From positions 207,829,901-207,893,900 of the forward strand of contig OU015495.1 in the NCBI GenBank assembly GCA_907164885.2: 64,000 bases of DNA. The letters are read 5' to 3'. Source of the DNA: Dolomedes plantarius. Its lineage: Eukaryota; Arthropoda; Arachnida; Araneae; Dolomedidae. This document shows positions 37,015 to 49,145 of the stretch, piece after piece. Positions within the stretch are counted from its first letter, which is position 1, and the number at the start of each line of letters is the position of its first letter. The notes below the pieces were generated by a model. The model saw only the letters and a program-made list of their open reading frames with translations. It searched no databases and was not told the DNA's origin. Position numbers and translations under genes: made by a program.

Positions 37015-38797
37015 TTCAGTACTAGAAAAAGAACACAGAAATATTATAAAAATTTCACAGAAAATACACAATTTTAATAAATTTATCAAATATGTCTAAA
37101 AAATTTCTTTTAAATTCAAATCTCTTATAATATGAAGGAATATACACGTGAAATTCTATCAAAATGCAAATCAAATGAAATACTTTATAAAATCAAAACC
37201 ATAATACATATTTTAAACCATTGATTTTCTTTACTTTCGTTTTAATTTTTATCTATTTATTTTTTTTTATCATAGTTACGTAACTAAATCAATAACTTGA
37301 AAATATTTCACTGAAAAACACATTTATAATAATTTTTTTATTAATATATAGTAAAATTAAGAAACACTGCACTTTAAAGAAAAATAATTCGCAAATATTA
37401 ACCTACCCTTTTGCGACTAACTCACATTTTAATTTGTTAGTATTATTTATGTATATTTCAAACTAATTACAAACCAAAATCCTCAGTATTTTCATATTAT
37501 CGAATTCTGCTGTTCCGTTTCGAAGTTTTTTCGGTCCCTGGGTAATCCTCTACAAAAACCTAAGTGGATAAGGGACGTTTGTATCCTTTGCACTATTGTT
37601 TGGTGTCTTAACACTGTTAAGTTGACTACTCTGGTAGCGTATGGGAGATATTGAATTAATAACAGTTCCTCTACTGCACACAGCAACACATATGTCGAAA
37701 ACACATTTCAACAATTTCTCTGAATATCGAAAATATCACAGCGTCGTCAAAAGAAAATCACTTCGAAGATTCACACGATGATTCGACGACTGAAAAAAAA
37801 ATCACACTGCAAACACAATTTGGATGCTCTGAAGACACATTGCAGTAAACAAAAATAATCACAACACTCGTGGTCGACAACTCGTCGTTGAAAATCATAA
37901 ACAGCAGGTAATCCACACTCCGAAGTCAGCGACATCATCTTGGCTTAATGTAATCCAGAACTGAAACTCCTCTTGACACAAAATTTTTCAGATTCAATCA
38001 AAGTTCACCGGAGCTCACCTCGTGGGAATCCACGGGATTTGTACGCGACACACTCAGCACAATATTTGTTTCGAGTAAAGTTATCTATTGAAGTTGAAGG
38101 TTAGTCATATATGTCACATTTGAAAGTCGAGGGATTGTTGTTTCTGTTGGAATCGACTAACGGCGGCTTAAAAATTACTGCCTGTATCCGAGGGGAGGTA
38201 TTCCTGCCGACTTATTGTAATAGCAAGGGGGCGGGCCGACGAATGAAGGCCTGATTGGCATAGTTTGATTATGATTCTTTTTGCTTCATCTAATTGAGGT
38301 TAAAATGGATGACTTGTCGCCCGGCCGTGCATCACAAATGTTTAAATCCATTCCGCATCATCTCAACCCTCGAACACAAATCATAACACAACTTTCTCGA
38401 ACTACATTTTTATTGTTTCCTTTGGCGACTCCGCCGGTATGAATGCAGCAAGAGGAAGTACAGGAGTCTCTTCTAATTCTGGATGTCAACACTCATATAA
38501 CTTCAATCCATCACGTGATTAAAGGGTGTGTCTTAATAGTTGATTGGTTTAAAGTTGTTGTTGATTTGCAGAACTCATTTAAATTTGTACTGACGCCGCG
38601 CCGCGTCCCTTTTTGATAAAAAGACAGCCATCTTAATGATATTGCGTAAGGCTGTAATAATGGAATTTAACGCGAATGCCCAAAGGGAATTAAATAACTT
38701 AAGGGATTGAAAAAGGGATATGTAATTTTGAATAGTAAAGTGAGGAATTAATAGTTTTTAACTGTTAAGAGTGTTGAATTAAGAAATTACTAGTTTT

Positions 38798-38804
<7 letters not shown>
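37015..38804. other. Single-copy spacer; 37500-38700 is a candidate host promoter/5' region
   Basis: The first 450 bp are AT-rich. From about 37490 to 38660 GC and CpG content rise sharply (e.g. GGGGGCGGGCCGACG at 38227 and GACGCCGCGCCGCG at 38591). No transposon motif or long frame is present. In a genome of this composition such an island often marks a promoter or untranslated first exon. That is inference: no coding exon, TATA box or splice pair can be fixed from sequence alone. Confidence 0.3.
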
Positions 38805-38842
<38 letters not shown>

Positions 38843-38851
38843 TGTGTGTGT

Positions 38852-40364
38852 GGCATGGTACAAGAAGTGCCTAAGTCAGTTTTCTCCAAGTTGACTTACT
38901 TTGTTTATGCCACTTTAAAAAAATATTATTTTCAATGTAAGAATTACCCAAGTCTGAACAATGGTTTAGAAGTCACTTTTAAAGCATCGGACAGATTAGG
39001 TACTTCTTGTACCTAGCTCCATATATATATATATATATATATATATATCTGTGAGAGATTATATGTTCCGGTTCGAATAATATTAAAAAAAAAATTTCGC
39101 AATATTTACTGATTAGTTTTTAAATTGAAATTCAACTGTCAAATTCTGAGACATCTGTATAATACAACAAAATATCAGTAATATGCAGTTCATTATTTAC
39201 TAGGCTTTTAGTGGCGTTAAGTGTATTAAAATCTCAAAATGACTTATGACTTTGCGCTGAATGTAAAATAAACATTTTAGGCTTCTAACGAAATCAGGAC
39301 AGAGAGAGACAGCGACACTATTATTTTTTAAGGAATAACTTTGCAACTAATTTTCAATACTTCCAGCATGAATTTAGTAGAGTTACATAATACCCTTTTT
39401 TGCCGAAATTTAAATTAGTCTCAGGAAAATACAAAAGACATATCGTCTGATTTTTAATTTAAATTATTCAATAAGAAATGTAAGAGGAATGTATATTAGA
39501 AACAACAACATTTTCTATTATGTAAATAATAAGAGAATTGGTGAAGATTTATTTCCTTCCTGAGTGTATTGTCTGAAAAAGCAATCGATTCTTTAAAAAT
39601 GTAATAATCGTACATTTCATTAGGTTTTATACTAACTGTATGTATGAGAAAAATACATTTGGATGTAAAATCTTTTGGTTTAAGTTGGTGCATCAGTTCA
39701 CATCGAAAATTGTCAAACCCCATGCTAGTCAAGGAATATATTCCCAAGAAGGAATACCCCCCCCCCTGTGTTTTTCTTGTCACACATTAGCTGGTGCACA
39801 TCTTTTAATTCCTTTTTTTTTTTTAAATTTCGCAATTTCTCAAATTTTCTATTCTTTTGTTATTGACATTTTCACAAAACATAAAATTACTTATGTCTAT
39901 CGAAGTAAAATTCAAATATTTTTTTGAAATCAATAAGTTAAAACACAATGCCTGCAGTGCATTTAAAGATCTGCTTTCACATGAAAATGTTTAGAGTTCA
40001 AAATATTTATTTGATTATGAGTAATTAGAAAATACCTATAGGAAAGTTCCCTTTCGCATAACAGAGGATTAAACATTCTGGATGTTAACAAATGCGTCAC
40101 ACTAAATTGAATAAACTTGTAAATTGACAAGTTTCGCACTACGCGATCCGTTTTTAAAAGTTTTGGAAGAGAGAGCGATGGCCAACTGTGTAAATAATCT
40201 AATTGAATTTCTAAAATTTGACCGTGTCTTAAATTAATCCCTTTTCCGAAAACATTATAGGAAGGAAAGAAAATTACATATGCTATGCAAACGATCTTCT
40301 ATAGATGACATTTTTAAAAATAATATAACCAAGTAACATTAATTTACAAGATAGCAGCTAAAAT
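38852..40364. repeat. 1.3-kb direct duplication, copy 2, with shortened foldback leader
   Basis: It comprises the shortened foldback (38852-39020), a 28-bp TA tract and the 1316-bp block matching 35691-37014. The two copies lie in direct orientation about 2 kb apart. Confidence 0.93.
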
Positions 40365-42128
40365 TTTCTTGAAAATACCGTGAGATAAATTATAAATGAG
40401 AAGATATATCAAAGTTTATCTAGTCTGGTGTAGCAATTCTTGGTTGAAGGTAACACCAGAATTTGACATATTTTTAAAAATTATCACATGTAATTATGCT
40501 ATAATAATAGAAATCATTTGAACATGACCACATATTTGTATAACTGTAGGTAAAAGTAAAAATTTCAATTTTCTTTTATTTCAACGAAGAAATTGTTTTT
40601 CATTTTGCCGAAATGAAACTTTACAATCTAATTTCTTGTAACAATTTTAAACCTAACGTATAAATTTTCATGAATCACTACAACAGAGCATAATATTGTA
40701 GTACTTCTAACTATCAGAAACGTGTTTGGGTAAATTTTCAACGCTCAATAACTTTTACTGGGAAGAAAGATTATCTCTTTTTTTAGGTTCAAATGAGGCT
40801 ATAAGTGCAATGACATTTTATTGATATCTGCCCAAGCGCCCATTATTCAGGTAAACCACAACCATCAGATAAAATTACTTACAGGAAGCTTGAGGAAAAC
40901 GCATAACAAATACACTCAGTCTATTAATATCCCTAATGAACTTATCCCTGAGTCAACTAACAAATACCGTCTTTATTTGTTTACTTTTTTAACGGGTGTG
41001 TCCCTTGCGTAGACTGGTGGTCATATAATTTCTCTCCTGTGTTCATGTTTCAAAGTCTTCCGCTTTCATATGTCCGTTGCTGCTGCCGCCACCTCCAAAG
41101 ACGTTCTTCTAGAATTTGAGGCTCTTTCCTTTCTTTATAAAAAAGAGCTTGATGAACCCTGTTAATTATTCTCTCCACATTGTTAATTAATAGGAATCAA
41201 GATATGCTTATAGTTAACCGCATCTACAAATATTCCTATTGGAGATCAAATATGAACGTACAATTATGTGGTGTAATTTCATGCATTCATACATATGGTA
41301 ATCTTAAAATTTAAACTTGACAACCTTAAAAACATCCTGAAATTTTTCTAATGATAACCAATGACCATTTAACAACCATTTAATATGAGTATACTCTTGT
41401 TACGGGGTTTTTAAGAAAGAGAAATACAAGAAAAAAAAAAGGAAAACAGTTTAGTATGATAACCATCATATTATATTTTTAGATGCTTAAAAAATGGTGA
41501 GTCAAATAGTTTAGTGAAAGAGTTTCTATGCCACATAACTATATCGAGGTTGAAGAATATATATATTAGGAATACACCGTATAAATTCTGATATTTTTAA
41601 GTTTAAAATGTCATTACATTTCTCCAAATGGAACTATAATTGGAGCTTAAAATACTCTGATATACACTTATAAACACTACCGATATCAAAATGTGGAAAA
41701 TGCAATTTCAGGAATTGAATACTTCCTAAAAAAATATGATTACTATTTGAGTTATATTCTAGTCTCTTTCTCTACCGAATTGGTTGTTAGTGTTCACAGA
41801 AAATGGACAATTTCACATAGATGCGTAGCTAGTAAAACCTCTTTCTTAGATCCGCTTTATATTACTTTACTGAATACGTGCCTGTATGCTTGTTGAATTC
41901 TCAAGTCCCTCGAGAATTTTAACTGTTTTCGCAAAGCTAGAATATCAAATATTGTAATCAGCTTACGCTTCAAAAGCTCCAGAATCACAAAATCTATTTC
42001 CAAAGAACAGAGGGTATTCAAAATCATTTCTTTTATTTTTCATAAGAGAATACAAATTTTTAGGAAATTCAATGAAAGGTCCCTAAAATACAGTACATTC
42101 ATATTTCCATTTCCATTTTATAAGGTAG
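40365..42128. other. Stretch without recognisable gene
   Basis: About 1.8 kb of AT-rich sequence with short open frames only. Nothing could be assigned. Confidence 0.4.

Positions 42129-42164
<36 letters not shown>
42129..42164. repeat. (TA)n microsatellite
   Basis: Pure TA run. Confidence 0.95.
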
Positions 42165-42166
<2 letters not shown>

Positions 42167-42189
42167 GATTTAGTGGGAAAAGAATGATT

Positions 42190-42640
42190 ATTCTAAATTT
42201 AAAGGGGGCTTGGGAATTAAATTATATTTGTGGCGTAATTCGCCTCTAATTGTTCGTATTCAAAGACGCGAATTGGGAAAGGGAATTCCCTTTTTATTAT
42301 ATAATCTTCGCGCGCCTCTGAGTTCTGCGGTCGAGGAGGAACGTTTACATTTTAGCCTTGAAAGATGGCTGTTTCGGGCTCTGCGCATGTCCAAGGAGAG
42401 TTGGCGCGCGGAGATGCCCGCGAATTTGGTGAGAGCACGGAATAGAAGTCGATGCCATCAGACGTGTTTCGCCGCGGCTCTAAAAGAGAAATGGCGAATA
42501 ACTAAATCTGGAGAGGTAGGTCTGGAGAGGTCGGATCTGGAGAGGTGGTATTATGACAAAGAGTAAAACTGGATTAAATTGAACTGATGCCTGCTCAATT
42601 ATTGATTGGATTACTTTTGCTACACCACCGGATATACCAT
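42190..42640 (+). other. GC-richer island, possible LTR or promoter remnant
   Basis: Contains a TATA-like TTTATTATATAATC (42291-42304), CG-rich blocks (GCGCGCGG near 42403), and three near-copies of TCTGGAGAGGT at about 42509-42547. The composition resembles a solo LTR, but no second copy or TG...CA limits were found. A 118-codon open frame (42210-42566) has no recognisable motif. Confidence 0.3.
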
Positions 42641-42708
42641 GACTGCCATAATTTGTAAGATGACGGGCGTAGCCCTACGCGTGTCATATATATATATATA
42701 TATGTATA

Positions 42709-43340
42709 TAGCGGGTGTCCCAAAACTGACCGACGATTTGAAAAATCCATTAAAGAAATACGAAAGGCGATAGAAATGTACGGTTTGTTGCATTCTGCTT
42801 AGGTAACCAGGGAATTTTTTCGCACCAATTTTCAAAATTAGTTACAAAGTTCATCAACAGATGGCGCTGCTGACTGGGAAAAACAATAAAACAATGTTTT
42901 TATAAAAACCACCGTTTGCAGCAACAACGTGGCGCAGTCTGAGGACAAAATTCGTAGACGCCCGTGCAAACATTTCAGTTTGAATGTTCTGATAAGCAGC
43001 AGAGATGTATTGTTCCAGTTCATGTATAGTTTGTGGATTGTGACGATACACCTGGTCTTTCATGTACCCCCAAAGAAAAAAAATGGCAAGGTGTCAAATC
43101 TGGTTAATAGGGAGGCCAATTCATGTCACTTTGCATATGCTTCTTCCTTTAAAAACGTTGTTTTATAGTTTTTCCCAGTCAGCAGCACCATCTGTTGGCG
43201 AACTTTGTAACTAATTTTGAAAATTGGTGAGAATAAATTCCCTGGTTGACTAAGGAGAATGCAGCAAACCGTACACTTCTATCACCTTCCGTTTTTCTTT
43301 AATTGATTTTTGAAATCTGTCATTTTTGGGACACCCGGTA
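42709..43340 (-). mobile_element. Mariner-type element, 628 bp, with ~175-bp inverted arms
   Basis: A TA at each end flanks GCGGGTGTCCCAAAA at the left and the inverse of CCGGGTGTCCCAAAA at the right. The arms (42711-42897 and 43163-43338) are inverted copies sharing CCCAGTCAGCAGC. Between them lies the C-terminal quarter of a transposase. It serves as the reference for the rearranged copy at 8448-10351. Confidence 0.88.
42905..43150 (-). pseudogene. Mariner-type transposase C-terminal fragment
   Basis: Minus-strand sequence gives WPPY*PDLTPCHFF (third-Asp region with a stop and Asp-to-His change), then a frameshift to YMKDQVYRHNPQTI and ELEQYISAAYQN...HVVAANGG. The first two catalytic residues are gone. 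It is homologous to 8448-8695. Confidence 0.8.
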
Positions 43341-44361
43341 TAATACCACAAAAGTATTTCACATTCATAGACTTAATAAAACTCATTCCCAAACATCCGA
43401 TAAATTACTAATTTTTAAACCCCTTTTTTAATAACTTTCGTAACTTTTATATTTGTCCTAAGGCAAGCTCTGAGTTAAAATTGATCCGTGAGAAAATAGA
43501 CAGTTTGCAGTTTTAGACTTGGAAGGGATATCCAAATAAGGTAATAACAGACTTCGAAATTTCCCTAACCTCATGTCGAATCTGACCGCAGCAAGTGTCC
43601 TCTTTTGGGACATTGGTGTATGAAGTGATGTATATTTTCGGTTTCACATTTACACTATTTAGAGAGGACGTGAGAATTCTTTGGTCTAGGGTTACTCATC
43701 GCTCTCCTAGAATGTCTTAATGAATGTGTTTTTATATATGAGAACGCGTGTTTTATTGGAGTTGTTCACTTCGGTTGAACGAGTACAATTCTACGATGTG
43801 TTTTAAGGTCTAATATATATGCAATTCATCAGCAAGGAGACAGATTAGCCATATGCTCGAGCACAGACAGAAACGCTTACTTACAAGACAACACATACAA
43901 CGAAAACAGACCGTTGTCTATCTTTGAATACTATATATGAAATGGATATTTTCTTCTTTGAACACCAGGGATTAGAAATTTTTATTTGGTTGGACCTCAT
44001 CATTCATCCCGACATTTTAAAGGATTAGGAGCTTTTAAGCATTTTGATGCTCACATGACTTTATGCACATATGAATAAGTTAAATATTTGTTTATTATCA
44101 AGATTAATGGGGTACGAGCGGTTTTTATTGCAAAATTTGGTCATCTTAATTTGACACGCGCATTGTACTAGGCCCTTTAGTGATTTAGAAGAGTGTCAGA
44201 ACATGTCAGAAGTCTAATATAGTTTTTAAAACAAGTTACTCATATGTAGCGCTCTGCGAAATCTGTTGATCTTTATCAGAAATGGGAATGCTGCAATGAT
44301 CCTCACATAAAATATGTTAAGGATTCTTTTTTCGTTACTTACACACACACACACAAATATA
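43341..44361. other. Stretch without recognisable gene
   Basis: About 1 kb. It ends in a short (CA)n run at 44340-44355, next to the Helitron 5' end. Nothing coding was recognised. Confidence 0.4.
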
Positions 44362-45025
44362 TCTATATATATAAAACAGTTCCGTAACTGACTGACTGAC
44401 ATACAACGCACAGACCAAACTGCAGGACCTAAAGGGCTGAAATTTTTGCATTGCGATTCTTCTTATAGTGTAGGGGTGCACTAAGAGAGATTTATGAAAA
44501 ATTCTCCTTAGATTTTTAAAAATTAAATTTTTAATCTGTTTTTGTAATTTTTTTAAGCTTGCATTTAAAATAATAACTTGAGGGTTATAAAATTTATATC
44601 ACGAGAAAGATCATAAAAATTTATTTAAAATGAAGTATTTTTCGAATCTTTACCCCTATTTTCTGATTTTTGGCGAATTTTTAAAGATTCATTTTTAGAA
44701 TTCAATTTATTAAATGCCCATCACGTGATTTCTTTTTCTGGTACTTTAAATAAATTTATCGTCACGTGCATAACAACTAAATAGACAAAACAATATTTTT
44801 TTTCTTGCTAATGCGGCAGACGATTGGACATTATTTTGTCTACAAAAATATCCCTTACGATTTTTTTATAAATATATTTTTTTTCTACATCAATTGTATA
44901 TATTGATCGTCGCATTAATTATATATATATATATATATATATTAATTTTTTTGGCATTAATTGCATACATTGACCGTTGTATTTAGTTTGAATGTACTCC
45001 GTAGCGATGTGTGGGTTTTCAGCTA

Positions 45026-45026
<1 letters not shown>
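44362..45026 (+). mobile_element. Non-autonomous Helitron, 665 bp
   Basis: The 5' TCTATATATATAAAACAG follows A, and the 3' GTGGGTTTTCAGCTAG is followed by T. The body is colinear with the copies at 4313 and 5611. It abuts a (TA)n tract at 45027. Confidence 0.88.
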
Positions 45027-45105
<79 letters not shown>

Positions 45106-45343
45106 AATAAAAGCAAGTGTCCGTGTGTGTGTGTATATATGTACGGACTAGAGACGAATCTATAAAACTTACAACTGTGAAATTTATATATATACGCGTA
45201 GTGAAGAGTCTGATCATCTATACCTCGAAGCCCGAATTTTAAATTTTATTACCGTTAATTTTTAATTAATAAAAAACCAACAATTTTTGAAGCGTGAGTA
45301 CCGAAATAGAATAGCCATCCTAGTATATATATATATATATATA
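45027..45343. repeat. (TA)n tracts around a short unassigned spacer
   Basis: Pure TA at 45027-45102 and 45322-45343. Between them lies a small repeat block (45247-45280) also seen near 18631 and, inverted, near 20890. Confidence 0.85.
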
Positions 45344-45853
45344 CAGGGGGATATTTATTAAACTGAAACTACTCAACGCCATCTGTAGCGCGATCTATCA
45401 ACCAGAATTACGCCAAAATTGATAAAGGTACTAAGGACAACATGGGAGAGAATTTCCATGAAAAAACAATAGTTTCAAAAGTCACCGATAGGGAATGTAT
45501 GGCGCTGTTGTCCCGGCACCCTAGACCTTTGTTCAAAACGCAACTAAAACATCAAACTGACAATTCATGACTACGTAGTCGACAGCAGCGCCAGTATTTT
45601 GGGTTATAAAGATAAGGGGTGAGTACAGAAAAAGTTGTAATAAGCAGACAAATGAATAACGAAAAAAATTCACTTCAACACCGCTTTATGCAGCAAATTC
45701 ACTTCTCCCTCCTTCAATGTGACCTCCATCCTGGTGGACGACACATTGCATAATGAACACTAAGTCCTCAACGGCCGAGCGTAACATGTCACCCGGGATG
45801 TTCATCACAGTCCGGGATATGTTGTCCTTTAGGACCACCAAGATATAACTTGA

Positions 45854-46406
45854 ACTTTAAATAAACTTAAACTCACGGCGCAACAGTCCGATGTGGACCA
45901 GGGCCGGAGGTACCTATCTCCGCTTTCGTAAACGTGGGCTTGGGGTGCCATACAGCATATGTCTCAGTCAGGTGGTCAACCTGACGTGGGACCCCCAGAG
46001 TTTAGTTCCCCAGCATGCTTGGTCCTCATTTTAACCTTTCAGGGGCAACAACCTCCCCCGTTTGTAGGGGGCAATTTTTTTCCCGATTTCATTTAACCTA
46101 AAAAATCTTGGAAAATTTTCCAATGAAAGGTTTCAAAATTTTTTTAGTTCTTTAATCTGACAACAGATGGCAGTTGTAACCATTTTTGGATAATTTAACT
46201 GGAATACATTGAATGCAAACGAAAAAAAGGACTAGGTTTAAGCGTTTGCACTGTGCAAACGGCGCCCCTCTAAGGGTTAACGACCCACTCAAGGGATGAA
46301 AGGCTGAGTCGACCTCGCCCAGTCGCAGGGTTGAACCCTGGACCTGTGGGATGCCAGCTTGACGCTTTTAACCACTACGCCACCGGGCTTTCTAGACTTT
46401 AAATAA
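45854..46406 (-). mobile_element. tRNA-derived SINE with 11-bp TSD
   Basis: ACTTTAAATAA at 45854-45864 and 46396-46406 flanks the element. Minus-strand head: GCCCGGTGGCGTAGTGGTTA (A box) and CAGGGTTCAACCCTG (B box). The tail end reads GTTTAAGTTTA. The length is 531 bp, of which 246 bp (including one TTAA) are a later MITE insertion, so the SINE itself is about 285 bp. Confidence 0.88.
46031..46280. mobile_element. TTAA-flanked piggyBac-like MITE, 242 bp, inside the SINE
   Basis: TTAA at 46031-46034 and 46277-46280. The ends CCTTTCAGGGGC and (inverse) CCCTTAGAGGGGC start with CC(C)T, as in piggyBac elements and unlike the GGGG-starting TTAA elements elsewhere in this window. It is non-coding. 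Confidence 0.75.
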
Positions 46407-46739
46407 CCCCCCAGAAAAAAGTCACAAAGATTCGATCAGGGGAGTGAGATGGCCATGCAAGTGGAAAGAATTGACTGATGACCCTTTCTTCTGTAAAGCG
46501 ATGACTAGGTAGTCATGAATTTGCATTTTGATGTTTTGTTTACGTTTTATGCAAATTCTCAGGTGCACCGACAGCAACAGCGTCCTATCTCCCCTATCGG
46601 CGACTTTTGGAACTAATATTTTATTTCATGGAAACACTTTCGCCTGTCGTTCTCTCTATCAATTTTGGTGGAATTCTGACTGATAGATCGGGCTACAGGG
46701 TGCTCCGAGAAGTGTCAGTTTAATAATAATCACCCTGTA

Positions 46740-47520
46740 TATTCCTTATTTAACAGCTGTATAATTTTTAGCGTATAATCAACTACTTTCTTTTCAGTGC
46801 AACTTTTTAAATATGACTTCTATTTGCATGAGAGAAAAGTTAATATTTAACTTTAAAATACTCCCGTTCTGCTCTGTTAGTATTTTCTGCGAACCTAGTT
46901 ATACGTAGCTAGTCACGAAAAGTTTATAGCAAATATAAACTTCGTTTAATCTTCTAGACGTTCTCCAACAGTATACATTCCTAAAGAAAAAACATTCAAA
47001 TGTTCCAGTTTCCTTTATTGATTCTTTTAGAATATATAATACAGCCTATTTTAAACTATTTTGTGTAACTGTGTAATGATAAACATTTCTGCTGTTGACA
47101 GCTACAAAAAAAAAATTGTGACAAAGTCCCGAAATTTCTCAATAATTGTCTCTGTAGGATATTTATAATAATTTTGTCGGGAATTTCTTTACATTCTTTT
47201 TGCGGAAACAGTAATCTTTCCAACATATAACTTAAAGATACTATTAATATATAATATTTGAAATCTAAATGCCAAAAATAATTTAAATACCGCTATGAAT
47301 ACATATTTAAATAGAAAAATACACGCAAATCAATCTACAGCCTTGATAAAATTCCATTAGCTTGTATTTAGGAATTAAGAAGGTAAAATGCTAGTTAAAT
47401 AAAATTATATGACATTTCTGAAGTTTTTTTCTTGGTTATACCAAGGGGATGATATTGTACACAAATGTCAATTATACAGTTATATAGATGAAATTAATAA
47501 TGCCGCATTTTCCATTACTC
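46740..47520. other. AT-rich stretch without recognisable gene
   Basis: Nothing assignable was seen. Confidence 0.4.
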
Positions 47521-47524
47521 GAGA

Positions 47525-47659
47525 GTGAACCGGTGGTTGTGAGGTAGCGATGTTGTCTTCGGAGCGCTGGGTCCTTAGTTCGAATCCCTCCAGACGCGGG
47601 CTGCGTTTTATTTATTTAATTTAAATCTCCTTTCTGGAAATTTCCAGAATATTCCAGTA
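47525..47659 (+). mobile_element. Gypsy LTR, left part, with tRNA-like sequence
   Basis: GGTGGTTGTGAGGTAGCG (A-box-like) and TTAGTTCGAATCCC (B-box-like) are followed by TTTCTGGAAATTTCCAGAATATTCCAG. The sequence runs up to the TA where the Tigger-like element is inserted. It continues at 48972, and joined there it leads into the TATA/poly(A) part of the LTR. The left boundary is not fixed. The tRNA-like part may be a SINE captured by the LTR. Confidence 0.5.
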
Positions 47660-48973
47660 GGGGAGAGTAGTACACAGTGAAACAGAGAAGCTTTTATAAT
47701 GAAGTTTATGTTTGTACCGCTAGATGTCAGGTTGTTCAGTGACTTTTTTTTTGGAGTAATTGCCGCCCACGTTTCAAGCGTGGATGTTCGTTCTGTTGGA
47801 AGCTATGAAACGAAAGTGATTTTTTGAACCTAAAAGTAAGTTATTTATCTTTGTTATATGTCATATATATCTTCAGTTTAATTGTATCTATTACTTTGGA
47901 TTGAATATTATATATATGCTGCACTATTTCTCCACTTAATACCAAGGATTTAACTAAAGAAAAATAATGGAAGGGATATTTAGCCATTTTTTTTAACAAA
48001 GTGAAATGGTACACAGTGAGACATGGAACACTGGTACAGAGTGAAACAATGTCTGACTGTGTACCATGATAACTATCTTTATTCCATGATAGCAATGTGC
48101 ATTAAATGTTACTATAATGTATTTGTTACTGTAAAGTAATGTATTTAGCATTACGAATTTTCTCAATTTTTGTCAACTCAGTTTTGAATTTCTAAGATTT
48201 TGCTATTACACAATATAATGAATTTAACATCTTAACATTGTAACTTGTGATATAACATCTTAGCTTGTATTGCTGTATAGATACACAGAACCGAGAGTAT
48301 CATTAATAATGTTATTTAAATATTTTCTGGTACTAAATATGTTTTTTTCAGAGTTATGATGGTACGGCCTAAGAATGTGCCAAGGAAAATTGGAACAACT
48401 GGAGAAAAACAGATGGCTGCAGTTGTGAAATTAGTCTTACAGGATAGTGACTTTGAAGTCACTTATCTATGCAAAAGTGAGAAATATAATGCCTTTGTGA
48501 TGCCAAACATTCCAGATGTGACCTCTGTAAATAAATTGGATATTGTCATCGTTCTGCCTCAGCCAATGCCCATGATAACAAAAAGATTGTCAGAATATGT
48601 CCGTTTTGAAGTGTGGCTCGACCTTATAAATGTTCGGTGACTTTTCCAAGATTAACAATTGATTGCTTCATGAAAACTTGTGTATAATGTAACATTGTTT
48701 GTGTTTAGTATTGTGACAAAATATTTTTTAAATAAATAAATTAGCAATGTCTCACTGTGTACCAGGTGTGGTACACAGTGAGACGAATGTTGATATTATT
48801 TCAACGTTAATTATTTCTGGTTTCTATTTATATATATTAATAAATTTTGAGTGAAAGATTTTTCCAATAAAACAGATTTAAACATCCAATAGCTACATTT
48901 CTTCAGCCGATTGTATTTAGCTCTTAATTAATGTTTTTTGAAAATTTGTCTCACTGTGTACTACTCTCCCCTA
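47658..48973 (+). mobile_element. Tigger/pogo-like element, 1312 bp, inserted in a gypsy LTR
   Basis: The TA at each side (47658-47659, 48972-48973) flanks GGGGAGAGTAGTACACAGTG and its inverse. Subterminal repeats of GTACACAGTGAGAC occur several times (48006-48065, 48755-48785). It contains the C-terminal part of a Tigger-type protein. Confidence 0.8.
48356..48640 (+). pseudogene. C-terminal domain of a Tigger-like transposase (94 aa)
   Basis: The open frame starts MMVRPKNVPRKIGTTGEK and shows F(V)MPNIPDV and DIVIVLPQP motifs, the short beta-rich tail found at the end of Tigger/jerky-like transposases. No HTH or DDE region precedes it inside the element. It is therefore a remnant of a deleted element, or a last exon whose upstream exons are lost. 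The assignment is moderate. Confidence 0.5.
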
Positions 48974-49143
48974 TATGTAAATTGAATTAATTTGAATGTT
49001 CTGTTAGGATATATAAGTTGCTGCACTCCAGTTGAGAGGCAGTCCTGCTCTGTACTATCACTCCGATAGCACCTCGTTGCTTCCAATAAATTTCTATACT
49101 CCACGTCTGTGCATTTAACCGTCTCGTCAGTTTTCAAGTGACA
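48972..49143 (+). mobile_element. Gypsy LTR, right part, and primer-binding region
   Basis: GGATATATAAGTTGCTG (TATA-like, 49010-49026), then AATAAATTTC (poly(A) signal, 49086) and the LTR end near TTTCAAGTGACA. A primer-site-like TGGTGGAGGCACCC follows at 49147. Directly downstream is gag. Only this LTR is in the window. Confidence 0.72.
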
Positions 49144-49145
49144 AT

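Larger units (their letters stand above)
45690..46490 (-). pseudogene. Mariner-type transposase fragment split by a SINE
   Basis: Upstream piece (46480-46407, minus): PLAWPSHSPDRIFVTFFWGV, the third-catalytic-Asp region. Downstream piece (about 45850-45690): ISRTVMNIPGDMLRSAVEDL and CVVHQDGGHIEG, the usual C-terminus. The SINE at 45865-46395 separates them. Degenerate and inactive. Confidence 0.78.
45342..46739 (-). mobile_element. Mariner-type element with long TIRs, carrying nested insertions
   Basis: TA flanks CAGGGGGATATTTATTAAAC at the left and the inverse of CAGGGTGATTATTATTAAAC at the right. The inverted similarity runs about 150 bp inward (through CGATCTATCA and CAAAATTGATA). A SINE with 11-bp TSD is inserted at 45865-46395. 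The transposase fragment is on the minus strand. Confidence 0.85.
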
